A stretch of DNA of 64,000 nucleotides from NCBI GenBank assembly GCA_965644295.1, contig CBFFRP010000355.1, forward strand, positions 57,405 to 121,404, read 5' to 3'. Positions 36,129 to 47,641 of the stretch are shown here, in pieces; within the stretch, counting starts at the first letter, position 1, and each line of letters opens with the position of its first letter. Both the position numbers and the translations under genes were made by a program. The notes under the pieces are model-generated. The model saw only the letters and a program-made list of their open reading frames with translations, was not told the origin of the DNA and made no database searches. This DNA is from Paraphysomonas bandaiensis (lineage: Eukaryota; Chrysophyceae).

Positions 36129-36561
36129 TACATTGCTCACATTTAACCTTTCTACATAAACTATCATTTTTTCTCTGTTCTGCTTATAATATTTTTTCTC
36201 TAATCACCTATTAATTTATGATTACATCCCCTTATATTATGTAGGGCATAAAAAATTGACCACTCGTAGATGCCCTTATTACCCATTATGTATTAACATG
36301 TATCTAATAATTCGTAATCTCCTCTATCGAATTTATGTAGATTTTAGCTAAAAGAGCCCAAACAATTTCCACTTTTGATATCATCCTAGACGTCATTTAA
36401 CTAAGCAAAGAGAATGTACTTATGATATCAGTAAATTTTGAAATTATACAATTCGACAGCAAAAAAGCCAGATGGACATATGAATTGCTTTCGTTTCTAT
36501 AATGACACATCGTATTGAACAGTACTAACATGTGAATTCTGTGCTACAAACACAACATCCT

Positions 36562-38189
36562 CTAGCAATCAAGATCTGCATGTGGTTTTAATGGAGTTGT
36601 TCTGGTAAGAAGGGCCCTGTCATATTCAGCAAATACTCTGGAATAGTCTGCAGCTCCATAAGATCCGAAGAGTTCCGCTAACATATTCGGAAATTTCCGG
36701 TATGGTGAAATACCCAAATCGCCTGCATTATATTGTAGTTATTACAAAATATAGCACTGGATATATAAGTGTGAACTTACTCAGAAGTGTATCTATAAAC
36801 TGCTGGTAGCGAGCGTGGGTCACGTAAGATATTGTTGGGTCAAAAGCCTGATTGAGTTTCTTCCAAGACTCAACACGTCTCGTGCATTGCTCCATTTTCT
36901 GTACAAAGTATCAACTGTGCATACATACATGCAGCACACCATACCTCCACCGATGGGAGGACCATCTCTCCCTTCCAGACGGCTACCATCCAGAGTGTAC
37001 TTATTTCAACAGAGGGCATAAAAAGGAGGGATTGATTAAGACCTATGAAAGCCATTCGAGGAATCCTAGGGTGATATAAATGACGATATAGCTGTGCACC
37101 ACCCTCTTTCTCAAGCATACACCGATACTTGAGGGGAAGGAAACGGAAGTCAGGAGTCTGAATGCCTAGAGAGAGGACGGCAATGTCACAAGGTACCTGT
37201 TCGCCACTTTCCAATACAATGCCGTCAGAGTAGAACCCAGAGAAGTCCCCCCGTACAGGGAGGATCCTACCGTTCAGGATGTTATCATAGTATAGTTTAG
37301 GGTTAAAGGGAATAATTGCTGGTCGATGAACGAAGAGTGGGGTGTCCGGAAATGTCCGTTTGACAAGCTCCTCAACCCTCTGACCTTTATTATGCTTTCG
37401 CACATACCGCATCACCTGAAACTTAAGTATCCAACTCACAAGATTCCAGTAGAAATGCACAAAGGCTTTAAAGCGATGTATAAATTTGGCTGTTTTATTG
37501 GGCTGTACCCAGCACGTTATCATCAATGTTCCAAGTCGACAGAATAGAGGATACGTCCAGTCTCCCCACCACAGTTTCTCTGTAAGGGCCCATCTCGGAC
37601 TACGAAACAAATGTATCGTCTGAGCGGTCCTCTCAGCAGATAATGCCACTAAATCCATAGCACTCTTACCATAACCAATCACAGCCACTCGTTTGTTCTC
37701 TAATTCATTAATGTTTTGAAGGAATGGCCCGAGATGAACCTCCCCTTTAAAGGCATCTCTTCCAGGTAGACTGGGATAATACATGCCTTTAGTGAACAGA
37801 CCCGTACACGCCACTATATAATCAAAGAACCTCTCTGCATACTCCCCCTTATCGTCCTCATAACACAGTATCCATCCATTAGTCTCCTCTCGTGTGGATA
37901 TCACACTGTGACTTGTTCTGATGTCAAGTTGATAGTATGCTGCAGCTAGTCGTAAGTATTTCAATACTTGTTCTCCTGTAGGATGCTCTGACACCTTGAA
38001 GGGACACTCGAAGTCAGTGAATCGATATTGAAAGTCAAAACTCTGTATAGGGATTAGCGGGTATCCAGTATTCCACACCCCCCCTATTTCACTGGATTTT
38101 TCATATACGACTACTTCATAGCCGTATTGTTTCAAGACTTTCGCACAGCCGATCCCAGCAACTCCTGCCCCTACAACCGCTACGCTCAT
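36562..38189 (-). CDS. flavin-containing monooxygenase
   Basis: Modelled exons 38189-36945, 36898-36781 and 36722-36562 give 507 residues; introns are 46 and 58 nt. The start MSVAVVGAGVAGIG begins directly with the FAD-binding Rossmann motif G-x-G-x-x-G (residues 7-12), so this Met is preferred over the upstream open frame to 38393. Next are the FAD acidic residue region (VVYEKSSEIGGVWN), a substrate and NADPH segment, and a second Rossmann motif VIGYGKSAMD for NADPH (about residue 165-175). The family oxidises nitrogen, sulfur or ketone groups of small molecules with NADPH and oxygen. A central hydrophobic stretch (FYWNLVSWILKF) may touch a membrane. The substrate cannot be predicted. It is divergent from the BMT5-like gene. 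Confidence 0.85.
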
Positions 38190-38353
38190 ATGTCCCCCTG
38201 TGAGTAGTATCTGACTGAAGCGGAGCGAATCATACGACGTGAAGATTATGCATAGCACACTTCGATGTAAGTCAATTGTGCGTGTTTTTTTGGCTGGGTG
38301 TTTTCGAGGCAACCATATCCACCTCCAGACCTCTACAGATTGCCACATAAAGT

Positions 38354-38364
38354 ATACTGCTGTA
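38354..38364 (+). promoter_or_regulatory. ATACTGCTGTA promoter motif, copy 4
   Basis: Exact 11-mer about 230 bp upstream of the BMT5-like ATG and about 165 bp from the monooxygenase start, in their shared divergent gap. Confidence 0.45.
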
Positions 38365-38593
38365 CATGTATTCCATAAATAACGTACTATCATACGTACT
38401 TAAAAGTTCCTGAAATCTGAAGTCATTTTTAGGTAAAAAGAAGTAAAAAATACCCTTTTTTTCTTTCTTTGCTGATTTAAAAAAAAGGAAAAGCCGTCCA
38501 CAGCAGTCTGTATAGAGCAAGTTAAGGTACGACAGCATTGTGCTGGAGCATTAACAACACAGTCACTGTGCTCTGGTCTTATATGACTCATTT

Positions 38594-40231
38594 ATGGTCA
38601 TAATGAAGCACCTCCTAATCCTTGGGGATGGAAACTTTACATTCTCTAAGTCACTCGTTGATCATTTACTAGAGGCTGAGGACGTTCTCTCGCATGAGCG
38701 GGAGAGTTATTCAGTGGTGTGCACCTCATTCGACACTCAGACTGATGTACTACGTAAATATCCAGAGTCACAGTCTATCTTACAGTACTTAAGAAAGAAC
38801 CCTCAAGTACAAGTGGTTCATTCCGTTGATGCCACACAGTCACTGTGTAGTTGCTTACAATTAATACAAAGAGACTCTGCTGCCGGTCTCTTGTTTGACT
38901 ATCTTGTGTTCAATTTTCCTCATCTTGGTATTGAAGACTGTCATCGTCATGCCTCAATGCTTGGCCATTTAATATATCGAGCAAATGAAGTGTTATCAAG
39001 TGATGGAATATTTTACCTTACTTTGGCCAATGAACAGGCTCAAAATTGGAAACTGTGAGTTATGGAGTTTGTTTAGCCTGAAAAATTGTATCTTACGTTT
39101 GCGATACTTGCGTAGGGATGATATGTGTAAAAGGAACAACTTCAAGGTGACACGAATTTTGCCGTTTCAGCCTTCATTTTGGCCAGGTAAAGCACGTTTC
39201 GTTGTCTTTTTATGGTATAACTTCGTGTTCAGGATATCAAATGAAACGCCACCAAGTGGGGAAATCATTTCAGAGTCGTGCTCCCATTTGTTCCACGTTT
39301 TGTCTGATGTAAGATGGAATTATATAGTTGTCTAGTTATGGTTGTGCTAAAGCTGAATTCTCAGGAGAGAATCATGTTCCACAGCAAAGGTCGTTGATAC
39401 GAACAATTGTATTTTCAGTGCTATGAACACACGTGCACTGAAGTCGCAGGTAGAAGAATCTCTGTACCCTTATGATTACTGAATCTTATCAATTACACGA
39501 CACCAGGTCAGTGAAGAAAAAGGTTTGCTTTCACCTACTACAGCCCCATCGAATACTACCACTGGGGTCATTCCACCAAAGCAGTCGAAAAGTCGTTCTA
39601 AGAAGCGCAAGATGGACCGATTGACGGAGGGCATGTATCGGCGTGTGACCGTAGGAGAAGTCGAATGCACAAATGAAGAATTCACATGTAACATATGTGG
39701 TAAGAAGTTTGCACACGAGCAGGTAGTTGAGCGTTTACTATTCATATATGTACTGTCCTAATATGTCAACTATAGGGAGCTAGAACTCACGCCTATGCCA
39801 TGCATGTTCTAACATCAGTAAGTTCTGTATCAACTGAGAACGCGGAAGCAAATTCCAGCTTCATTTGCGACGAATGTGATCCTCCTCGTGACTTTGTGAA
39901 TTCAGATGCATTGTTTCAGCACAAAATCGCACGACACAAGACCGGTATCCCTCTTGGCACAACTTTAGCTGGTGCCGATAGCTCATCTGGTGCACTTTGT
40001 GAAAATAATGGTGTGTCTGGTACTAGTTTGGACAAAGGTGAAAGCTCTAGCGTAGCACTGACGGAATGCCCAGTGTGTGGGGACGTAGTAGAATCAGTAG
40101 AAGAACACATGAATAGTTTTGCTCCTCCAACTCATCCAGACATCCCGTGCCCAACATGTGGCAAGGTTTTCCATAGTAATCGTAGTTTTAGTCAACATGC
40201 GAAATTTTGTATATCCACAGATGGGGCATAG
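38594..40231 (+). CDS. BMT5-like (DUF2431) methyltransferase-fold protein with C2H2 zinc fingers
   Basis: Modelled exons 38594-39054, 39116-39186, 39233-39308, 39365-39449, 39507-39722 and 39776-40231 give 454 residues; introns are 46-61 nt. The N-terminal half starts with HLLILGDGNFTFSKSL, the hallmark of the Rossmann-like DUF2431 domain of yeast Bmt5, a 25S rRNA uridine-N3 methyltransferase. It continues with FDYLVFNFPHLG and closes with the family-typical WPGYQMKRHQ, which is completed only by splicing. A Lys/Arg-rich linker (KSRSKKRK) suits nuclear location. The C-terminal half holds three or more Cys/His fingers: CNICGKKF, CDECD with QHKIARH, CPVCGD and CPTCGKVF with QHAKFC. Likely a nucleolar rRNA or tRNA modification enzyme with added RNA-binding fingers, inferred. 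A candidate intron at about 39818-39858 would break the frame and was not used. Confidence 0.8.
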
Positions 40232-40516
40232 TAATATTATAAGCTACAGATTTTATACTTCTATCTGACTACTGTCCGAGTGTGGGGTAGCACGTACAGG
40301 GAGTTCTCTTTTGTTTAATTTTTTGTATGGATCATATGCCATTCAATTCTTCCAAAGTTTTATTTTTGTTTCAATCAGCACTACTGTCATGTCAAAGAAA
40401 AGTGTACGGTTACTAATTGGTGTCGCCGATCTGCACCTCTACGGCGTCACAGGAAATAAAAAAGTTATAAGTACACAAATGAGCTTAAACGTAATACTCT
40501 ACACTCTACAAATTCT

Positions 40517-42381
40517 TCACAAAATTACAACTAATATCGTAATGTCATCCACGATATTGCGTTTATATGGCCCAGAAGGCATATTTCGCAATGCATCAAA
40601 TGTTGTTCCCGCAGCAGCAGCGGCATTCCGTAAACACTTCTCAAGTAGCATGTGAGCGGGTGATAGCTTACTATGTGCATTGCTGGAATCGAGATGAGAT
40701 ACTGACGGAGAACTCGTATGACTCACACGCTCAATTTTATTTCCTGAACTGATCTCACGACAAGTAGCCAACTCTGCCTTACTCGTTGCCGTACGATCCA
40801 AGTACTCTCTCAGTGTGGCCGCCACCTCAGGAGCTTCAATATAGTTCCAGAGACCATCTATAAAAAAATTCATGTTACCAAGGGGATTCAAATAACATGT
40901 TACCCAACGCAGTACCTGAGGCAATAACAAGTGCCGTGTCAGTGAGCGATATATTTCTACAACTAACGAAAGGCAAAGCAGAAATATACGGAACATGGTC
41001 CACATACGGCTCCTCACTGCAAATACAGTAAGGGTTAGATGTACTAGGGAATATATTCCTGCACCTTAGTGACGGAGTCTTCAAGTAGCCGTCTCCAAGA
41101 GCTCTGGTAACAGATAACGATCCACCGACTCTACGCCAAATGTCAACATATAAGGCTGAGTTGTATAAACTTGGTGTAAACCTTTTAAGTGCTAGCTTCC
41201 CAAACAGCTTTTTATCATTTGCAGAAGGACGCATCGCCCGATTATCAGAAGGACAGAGAGCCCGTACCGCCGCCCTTTCCTCCTTGTCATCGCAGCTGTG
41301 GTCCTTCGTAAGACAATGCACACTGAGACCAGAGGAAGGGCAATGTGCTGTACATTCTGCAGATCGGCAACCATCATAAAAATAAATACACAACAAAAAC
41401 ATTTCAACACCTGCAAAATCGAATTCAGACTCTAATTGTGCTTTTATTTTGCACTTAACACGCTTGCCAGAGGAAGCAGGATCTTTGGGAGCTGCAGCGC
41501 ACTCCCACGCCCCCAAAATCGCAGACGTTGTAATATTTTCCTCAACCGTCGTCGGAGCGGGCACTGCAAGTGGAGGGTTGGACATATTGGCTTTTGCAGC
41601 GGGATATTCAAGCGCTCCGTGGCCAATGACCTTGCCACATACCGACACCGAGAGGCGAAGGCCTGGCCGGGTAGGTGACGTTGTTGGGTTCAATTCTTCC
41701 TTTGAGACAATCTTGCTGTTACTTGCAACATCAGAACATAAGGCTTCTACATGAAAATCTCTGGCTAAAAAACTACGACTACATAAACCCAAGCTTAGGC
41801 TTTTCGGTGCAATTGGGGTTGAAGGGCTTTCTTCTCCAGAGGTACGTGGACGCTTCCGTCCAGAGTTGACATTTGAATCTCTTCCCGCTCGGATGATGAG
41901 GCGATTCGCCCTAGATTCACCGATAGATCGACATAAAACAACGCGACAGTCCCTGTCGACAAGAACGTTACATACATCACCATCAAGCAAGCATCACTTA
42001 CCCCACATGTGCAACAAAGAGTTTATCTCCAATCAATGCAGCAACTGCGGCACAGCACCCAGTCTTCCCGCTCTTAGGCATAGAATGATGGACTTTAATA
42101 GCCTCATCCAGTATTATTTCATCGCACTTCTTAAATGCTCGATAAAAACACTCAATGATATCGTTCGAACTTCGAGCATGGATTGCGCTATACGGACCCA
42201 ATTCATCCAATATAATATCTAACAAAGAAGAGTTTGCAATTTCACATGCAAAACAACCTCCATGTCCGTCAATAACGGAATAAAGGGCGACTCCCTCCCT
42301 GAACCTAGTGCTATATCGATCCTCGCCCGGGTTGTTGGACGATTCTTGACACACAAAGTAGGACTTTGGAGACCGCATCAT
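40517..42381 (-). CDS. PP2C-family Ser/Thr protein phosphatase
   Basis: Modelled exons 42381-42002, 41952-41411, 41356-41065, 41016-40916 and 40857-40517 give 551 residues; introns are 48-58 nt. PPM motifs appear in order: EDRY, VIDGHGG (metal-binding Asp), GKTGCCA, FVAHVGDCRVVL, GGSLSVTRALGD, ALVIASGDGLW and DDITILVVIL. All metal-ligand aspartates seem present, so it should be an active Mn/Mg-dependent phosphatase. A long insertion of about 170 residues, rich in Ser, Pro and Lys, splits the catalytic domain between the DCRVVL and VTRALGD motifs and may carry regulatory sites. The 54-nt intron at 41357-41410 is a multiple of three and lacks a stop, so its retention would add an in-frame segment. 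The substrate is unknown. Confidence 0.85.
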
Positions 42382-43056
42382 GATTAAGGTCTAATAACAA
42401 GAGAACAAGCTCATAGATATGCCTTCAGTGAATCGTTGCAATCCAGTCGATGTTACGTATGTAACCCACCAATGACACTAACAGAGAAGGGCCCTATTAC
42501 TTAAGCAATACGATTTGAAGCAACTCTACCTGCTCACATATGAACCGCTCTGTTCAATGAGAAGGTTGCATCAGATCAATCGGTCTGGCGTTATGTGAGG
42601 GAGAGCTAGCTATGAGGAACCACTGCACACACAAGCAGATGCATGCAGAGGACAGCAGCAGTATATACCGGTATACGGTATACTACAGTGCAGACCGTGA
42701 ACGTCTATCAAATCTTGAGGTTTCAGTTTCTATTTAACAAAATCTCAGAAATATTGCTGTGAAATGGAAGAAAACTGCGAGAATATTCATGATTCTGCTG
42801 ATTTTCCATGAAGTGGTAGCATAGGAGAAGTATTCGTAGTACAGTGCACCAGAATGTCTAGCTAGGTATACCATACTCCTATAGGCTCTAGCCTCCAGGT
42901 TGATCTAGAGAAGTGAGGAAGTTACTGTACTTCACACTCATCACACACACTCTTATCTGTCTCTTATTCAGCACATCGCATTAACTATACGCTAGTCGGT
43001 ATAGTACAGCTACTAATGAATCTAGAGTCTTAGCTTGCTGTTAGTACGGGCTGGTA
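42382..43056. promoter_or_regulatory. divergent promoter gap with palindromes
   Basis: Gap between the phosphatase (-) and MIT protein (+) genes. Near 42651-42690 it holds CAGCAGCAGTATATACC followed by GGTATACGGTATACTAC, including the palindrome TATACCGGTATA. These words resemble the repeated promoter 11-mer and its reverse complement but are not an exact copy. Confidence 0.4.
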
Positions 43057-45260
43057 ATGGCAATGACAGTAAATAATGAATCCGTGGAGCTCCCAATTCA
43101 TCCACGGAGTCGTAATCCGACTGAATGGATTATAGATGAGCCATCGAACAACACATCATATGTACAGCTGGGAAAGGAGAGTATGAATGAAGCAGAGAAG
43201 TTGAAATTTGATGATCCGAATCAGTCTCAACAGCTGTATCATCATGCAGCTATGTACTTCTCACGTGCGGCGGAATCTATATCAGATGAAATGGTGTATT
43301 ATTGTAGTGATCTGGCATTTATCGTATACTGACACTTTAATTGTAGACGAAAGCAGCTATGCGCTATCTCTCGCAGGCCTCGCTTGATAATGCGAAATTA
43401 ATACAGCATTACTGCGACAGTACTGTTGCAGATGGAAAAGTGAACGAATCGTTTTACCCGGCTCCAATAGCACTGAACTGGCAAGAAATTGATGGTAATA
43501 GACCAACTGCTAGTGGAAGCAGAGGGAAAGTATCTGGAATATCTAAAGTAGGTGTCCAATGTGTACACTTCTTTTCCTCTGATGTGATGACAGATTCCAA
43601 AAGCTGAAGAAAAAGCTGATAACAGCATTGATGACTTATTGATATTGGAATCAAAGCTGGAGGAAATTGGTACCATATCATATTTTATGTAGTATATATA
43701 GTAATACGGTACATTTCAGGCCTTATGCCACCGTCTGCTCTTCTGCGCGATGACAAGTCGGCCCTATCCTCTTCGACCGCCCGACTGAACTTTTTGTCTT
43801 CCAACTTGGGCGAATCATTCATGTTTCTCTCGTCCTCTATGCAGCTGGGGAACTCTGTGTCATTTTCTGGCCCTCGTCTACCAGGCGTTGGTGTTGGAAG
43901 TGAACGTAAACCTAAGGAAGTCGGTTACTTTCCATCAACGAACACAGACTCCACCAATGCAACGTCAGCCTACGGTCCCTACGGTATTGCAAGTAAGAAA
44001 CCAAATCCTCCTTCGTCAACAGCATCGGCAGATCAAGCATCTGAACGACCAGGGGGGACTTATTGGGGGGCAGCTGCAGAGGGACTATTGGCGTGGGCAA
44101 CCCCCCGTGCGCCATCGGAACGGCCGCCGGTACCTGGTCAACCTGTAAGCAATCCTCCTGCGGCAGGATACGCTATGGATGCCAGCATTAACTGGAACGA
44201 CAAGAGTGGGATAATGGCTGGAACTACTGGGGACTCTGGAGGGGCCGATGGCATGCTCAAGCTGTTAGACACTATAGAGAGGCTCAGTGAGTGTTTTGCT
44301 ACATGTAATGGTATGTGGTCATTCTGGTCGCAGGTGCGGAGAATAGTCGCCTTGAAAACGCTGTACAGACACTTAAGGCTGAGAAAAAGAAGAATCAAAT
44401 ATTGCTGCAGCAGGTGGATTCTTTTAAAAAGGAATACAAGACGCGTCTGCAGTCCATCAGGAGCAAGATGGTAGCCGATCGGAGCACCTCTCAAGAGAAT
44501 GGAGCAGGTGTCGCATATGTGTGCCGCCTGTGAATGGATGTCTTTATATAGCTATTATTCTGTACGTAGACCACGGTAGGCGCAGCGGAGATAATGAATA
44601 CAGCAGCCGGAATAGGATGAATGAGCTTGAGCGCACTGTAAAAGGTTTAATGGGAAGAATATCCGAGGTACTCAAGGCCATGTACTCCAAATCTCGAATT
44701 CGGTAATGTATTTCTTGTACAGTTAAAAGCAGAAAACGAGAAAAAAGATAAAGTTCTGCGTGCATATAAGGTAGGATTGTGGTTCAACTGGATTGCCTAT
44801 AGGAGCTTGTCACTGGTACTTTTGAATGTAGGCTCGACAGTCGCAGCGGGATCATTCACACAGATCCGATAAAAATGACATTCAGGAAGTCAATGCTGAT
44901 GGGGTGGGTGGGGAAAAGGAAAAGGAACATGTTCAGCCACCAACGGTGTCTGTCTCCGTCGGAGGAGAATCGATCGCTCAGCGAAGTACAGGAGAGGGCT
45001 CTTTTAGTCCTGTTGACGGTATAGGAACTCATACCCACCGGAGACGAGACAAAGGATCACCGCGCTCCAACCATACCCTAAGTGCGCGCAGAATGGCTTC
45101 TGCCTCGCCCTCGACTGCCACGCTCCAAACATCGTTGCAGCGGGAGATGTCGGGTGGATATCCTCCAGGTATGGGACCGCAACACAGCTCTAAGCAACAG
45201 TTTCATCGTAAAGAGCTCCGGCGACCGCAACAGCAACAAAGATATGACATGACAAGATAA
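43057..45260 (+). CDS. MIT-like and coiled-coil protein, possibly Atg38/NRBF2-like
   Basis: Modelled exons 43057-43293, 43347-43547, 43594-43669, 43720-44286, 44334-44507, 44570-44667, 44723-44770 and 44832-45260 give 609 residues; introns are 46-62 nt. The N-terminal 100 residues fold plausibly as a three-helix MIT domain (LGKESMNEAEKL, YHHAAMYFSRAAESI, AAMRYLSQASLDNAKLI). A Ser/Gly/Pro-rich middle part follows (about 180-370). The coiled coil starts near residue 375 (LENAVQTLKAEKKKNQILLQ) and continues over two more exons. A basic, Ser/Gln-rich tail ends the protein. MIT plus coiled coil recalls Atg38/NRBF2, the dimeric regulator of the autophagy PI3-kinase complex, but the middle and tail differ and I could not test homology. 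Function in membrane traffic is only inferred. Confidence 0.6.
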
Positions 45261-46498
45261 TATTGAGTGGTGTTGATTAATATGTTTACTATGTATTTCA
45301 TGTTGAAGCCCTTTTCGGAGTAACTGTGGTCAAGTTTTATATCCTTTGTGAAGAGACTTATCTGTAACGTCATAACAGCTGATGTACTTATAAATAGTTA
45401 TAGGTACGACGTATAGTTGAGTCGTGCTTTGATGCGAACTCTGTGTATAAGGCATGATTTTATCAAGCACACCCAGAAGTTATACTTAGCTGCAGTGCGT
45501 CAACAAAGTTCTATGTATGACCGCTACTATATAGCTATTCCCTCAGTAAAACATTCCCTCATTTTATTAGCTGTAGTTATAAAATTTTCTGAAGGAAATG
45601 GAATGAAATTATTAATAAAGCTATTGGATTCGAAGCGTATATCGCTTGTTGATACGAATAGTTGTGAATTTTCAACCAATATTAAATTTATAATTATTCA
45701 TTGATTTATTGTTGTACCTGCGTTCATTATAAATAATTAGGAACGTGCAACGAAAGAAAAATCTCCCCATTGCTTGTCCTAGCGTTGATTAAACTAAGAT
45801 ACATAGCTACATAGTTACAGAGCTATACTTTCTTAAATCCCGCCGTATTCGTTATGTGATTCCCCAAACTTGCGTGGTTCATACACGATTACAATTAACC
45901 TGTAACTAGGCCAATGCTTTGCTAGGCCTGCACAATACATTATACATACATGGGTCATTCGTCATTTGCAGCTATAAGAGGTCCAAAGTACTCTTTGCCA
46001 GGAATGTGAAGGCAAACACGGCCTTGCTAGAGTCAGAACGAATTTTAAACATATGTCATGCATAGCTATGACAAATCCCGAGTAAACTTTGTAAAGGCAA
46101 ATAAGGGTGGGCCAGATAAGATAAGAAACGAAGTGTTGACTTTATATGTTGTGTACCAGCGAACCTACGCTATGATAATACTGTGCAAATGCAGTAAAAT
46201 CTACTAGAATCAGATTTCTTTTCAACTACAAGCATTGTACACTCTCTCTATTAACACAAACTTCGAGGGCAAGCGATCCCTATTTTTCGCAAGTATGACT
46301 TGTCAACCATCACCATCGTCATAATTCTGATATTAAAACATACGACAAAAATACGCATTTATACAATACTCACGTATTACTTATAAACATGTTTTTAGTT
46401 TAACTATATTATTCACATCAGCTGTTAGATAAAAAGCACTACGATAGTACAGTAGCACGTATCAACTAATATACTTGCAGTATTCTTCCATCATCGCG
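45261..46498. other. intergenic region
   Basis: About 1.2 kb between the convergent MIT protein (+) and EF-hand (-) genes. AT-rich; the 95-residue frame at 45417-45704 has no motif or splice support and I do not call it. Confidence 0.5.
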
Positions 46499-47184
46499 TC
46501 ATGCTGTTTGATTGTGACCCTGAAATTGTAAAGAAATAAACATCTCTAAAATGGGATGGTGCATCAACAAGGTGAGTACTTCCTCGTATGGAATACAACC
46601 ATCAATTTTGCCAGCCAACGTGAAAACGGAATCCACAAGATCGTGAACTTGTTGATCGTGTAACTTCTTGTCACCAAAATAATAACATGTATTATTCATC
46701 AGCTTTATCAGACGAAGGCATTCGTCTTTGGTGCATTCACATTTTCCTTGTGAGTACATTTCGATTGCTGTCCATATGCGATCTCGGATACTGGGCAATT
46801 CCAGAATCACACAAAAGCACGTCAATATATCCTATGCAACAGTCATAAGTCACAAACATCATTGCTGATACGCTTAATTCTCACCAATATGCTAACTTCT
46901 TCGAATCCGCTCACATCTAATAACGTATAAAACTTCAAGAACAGATTCCTATCTGTATGCTTCATTAACACACAGCACACATTGCTCTCAATATACGCAC
47001 CAGATTCGTGAATATCACATTCAGTCAACAGATATTCAAATTCTATTCTCGTAATCTTCATATCAGGCCGCTTCTTTATATCAGACTCCTGATATGTGGA
47101 CATTATGGACTTCAGTTTAAACTTTGTCGTGCATACGATGTACGATATAGCAGTGACATTGAAGTGTGGTAAATTGTTTCCCAT
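46499..47184 (-). CDS. EF-hand, calcineurin B-like protein, probably myristoylated
   Basis: Modelled exons 47184-46885 and 46831-46499 (intron 53 nt) give about 210 residues. The frame is open to Met 47250, but MGNNLPHFNV at 47184 fits both an N-myristoylation signal and the usual start of calcineurin B-like and NCS-type proteins, as does the following TKFKLKSIMSTY helix. Degenerate EF-hand loops can be seen at LDVSGFEEVS and AGKIDGCIPYEE; the first lacks several of the canonical acidic ligands, so calcium binding may be weak or lost. A Cys-rich stretch lies between. The likely role is a membrane-tethered calcium sensor or adaptor, inferred from the family pattern. Confidence 0.65.
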
Positions 47185-47641
47185 AGCAAGTATCCCAATA
47201 TCTATCAGAAATAAGAGAACCTGCGAGGTATTACTTTCAGGCTCTGTCACAGTATGTTGATGTCGCAGTCAACTATGAGCACAACGATCTGTTAAGACTG
47301 CAGTAACAGCTCTGATACAGGAAAATCCCTTATTTTAAGACTTTTAGGTTATAAATGCCGGATATACAGGAACAAGTATACTGTATATGTACTGTACCTA
47401 TGAAAATGTACAGCATGAGTGTATCCAAGTACAGTATACCATTCTCCTGTATGCATATAGCGGTATATATACATGGACATGTCGATATGTACCGTACATC
47501 TCTTCGTACCAATGCCCATATACATGGAATGGTACGCTGCCACTGCTGCCTGTTTGTATGTCAGAACTACTCAACGTTAGAGTGACATAACTATGCAGCA
47601 CTGCGTTTAGCCATCCTACTTGTCCGTGTATCATTACTCAC

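Larger units (their letters stand above)
34214..36561. other. 2.3-kb intergenic region with direct repeats
   Basis: Gap between the convergent fibrocystin-L-like (+) and monooxygenase (-) genes. The right half has two 163-bp near-identical direct repeats (listed separately) flanking a GC-richer 535-bp segment, 35431-35965. That segment contains a 112-residue - strand frame (35724-35386) that starts in it and ends in the repeat; no family is recognised. The rest is AT-rich and unremarkable. Confidence 0.5.

Noticed and set aside
39818-39858. Intron with GTAAGT donor in the BMT5-like gene
   Set aside because: 41 nt long; splicing would break the frame before clear zinc-finger codons.
45417-45704. 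95-residue frame downstream of the MIT protein
   Set aside because: No motif, no splice support, composition of non-coding DNA.
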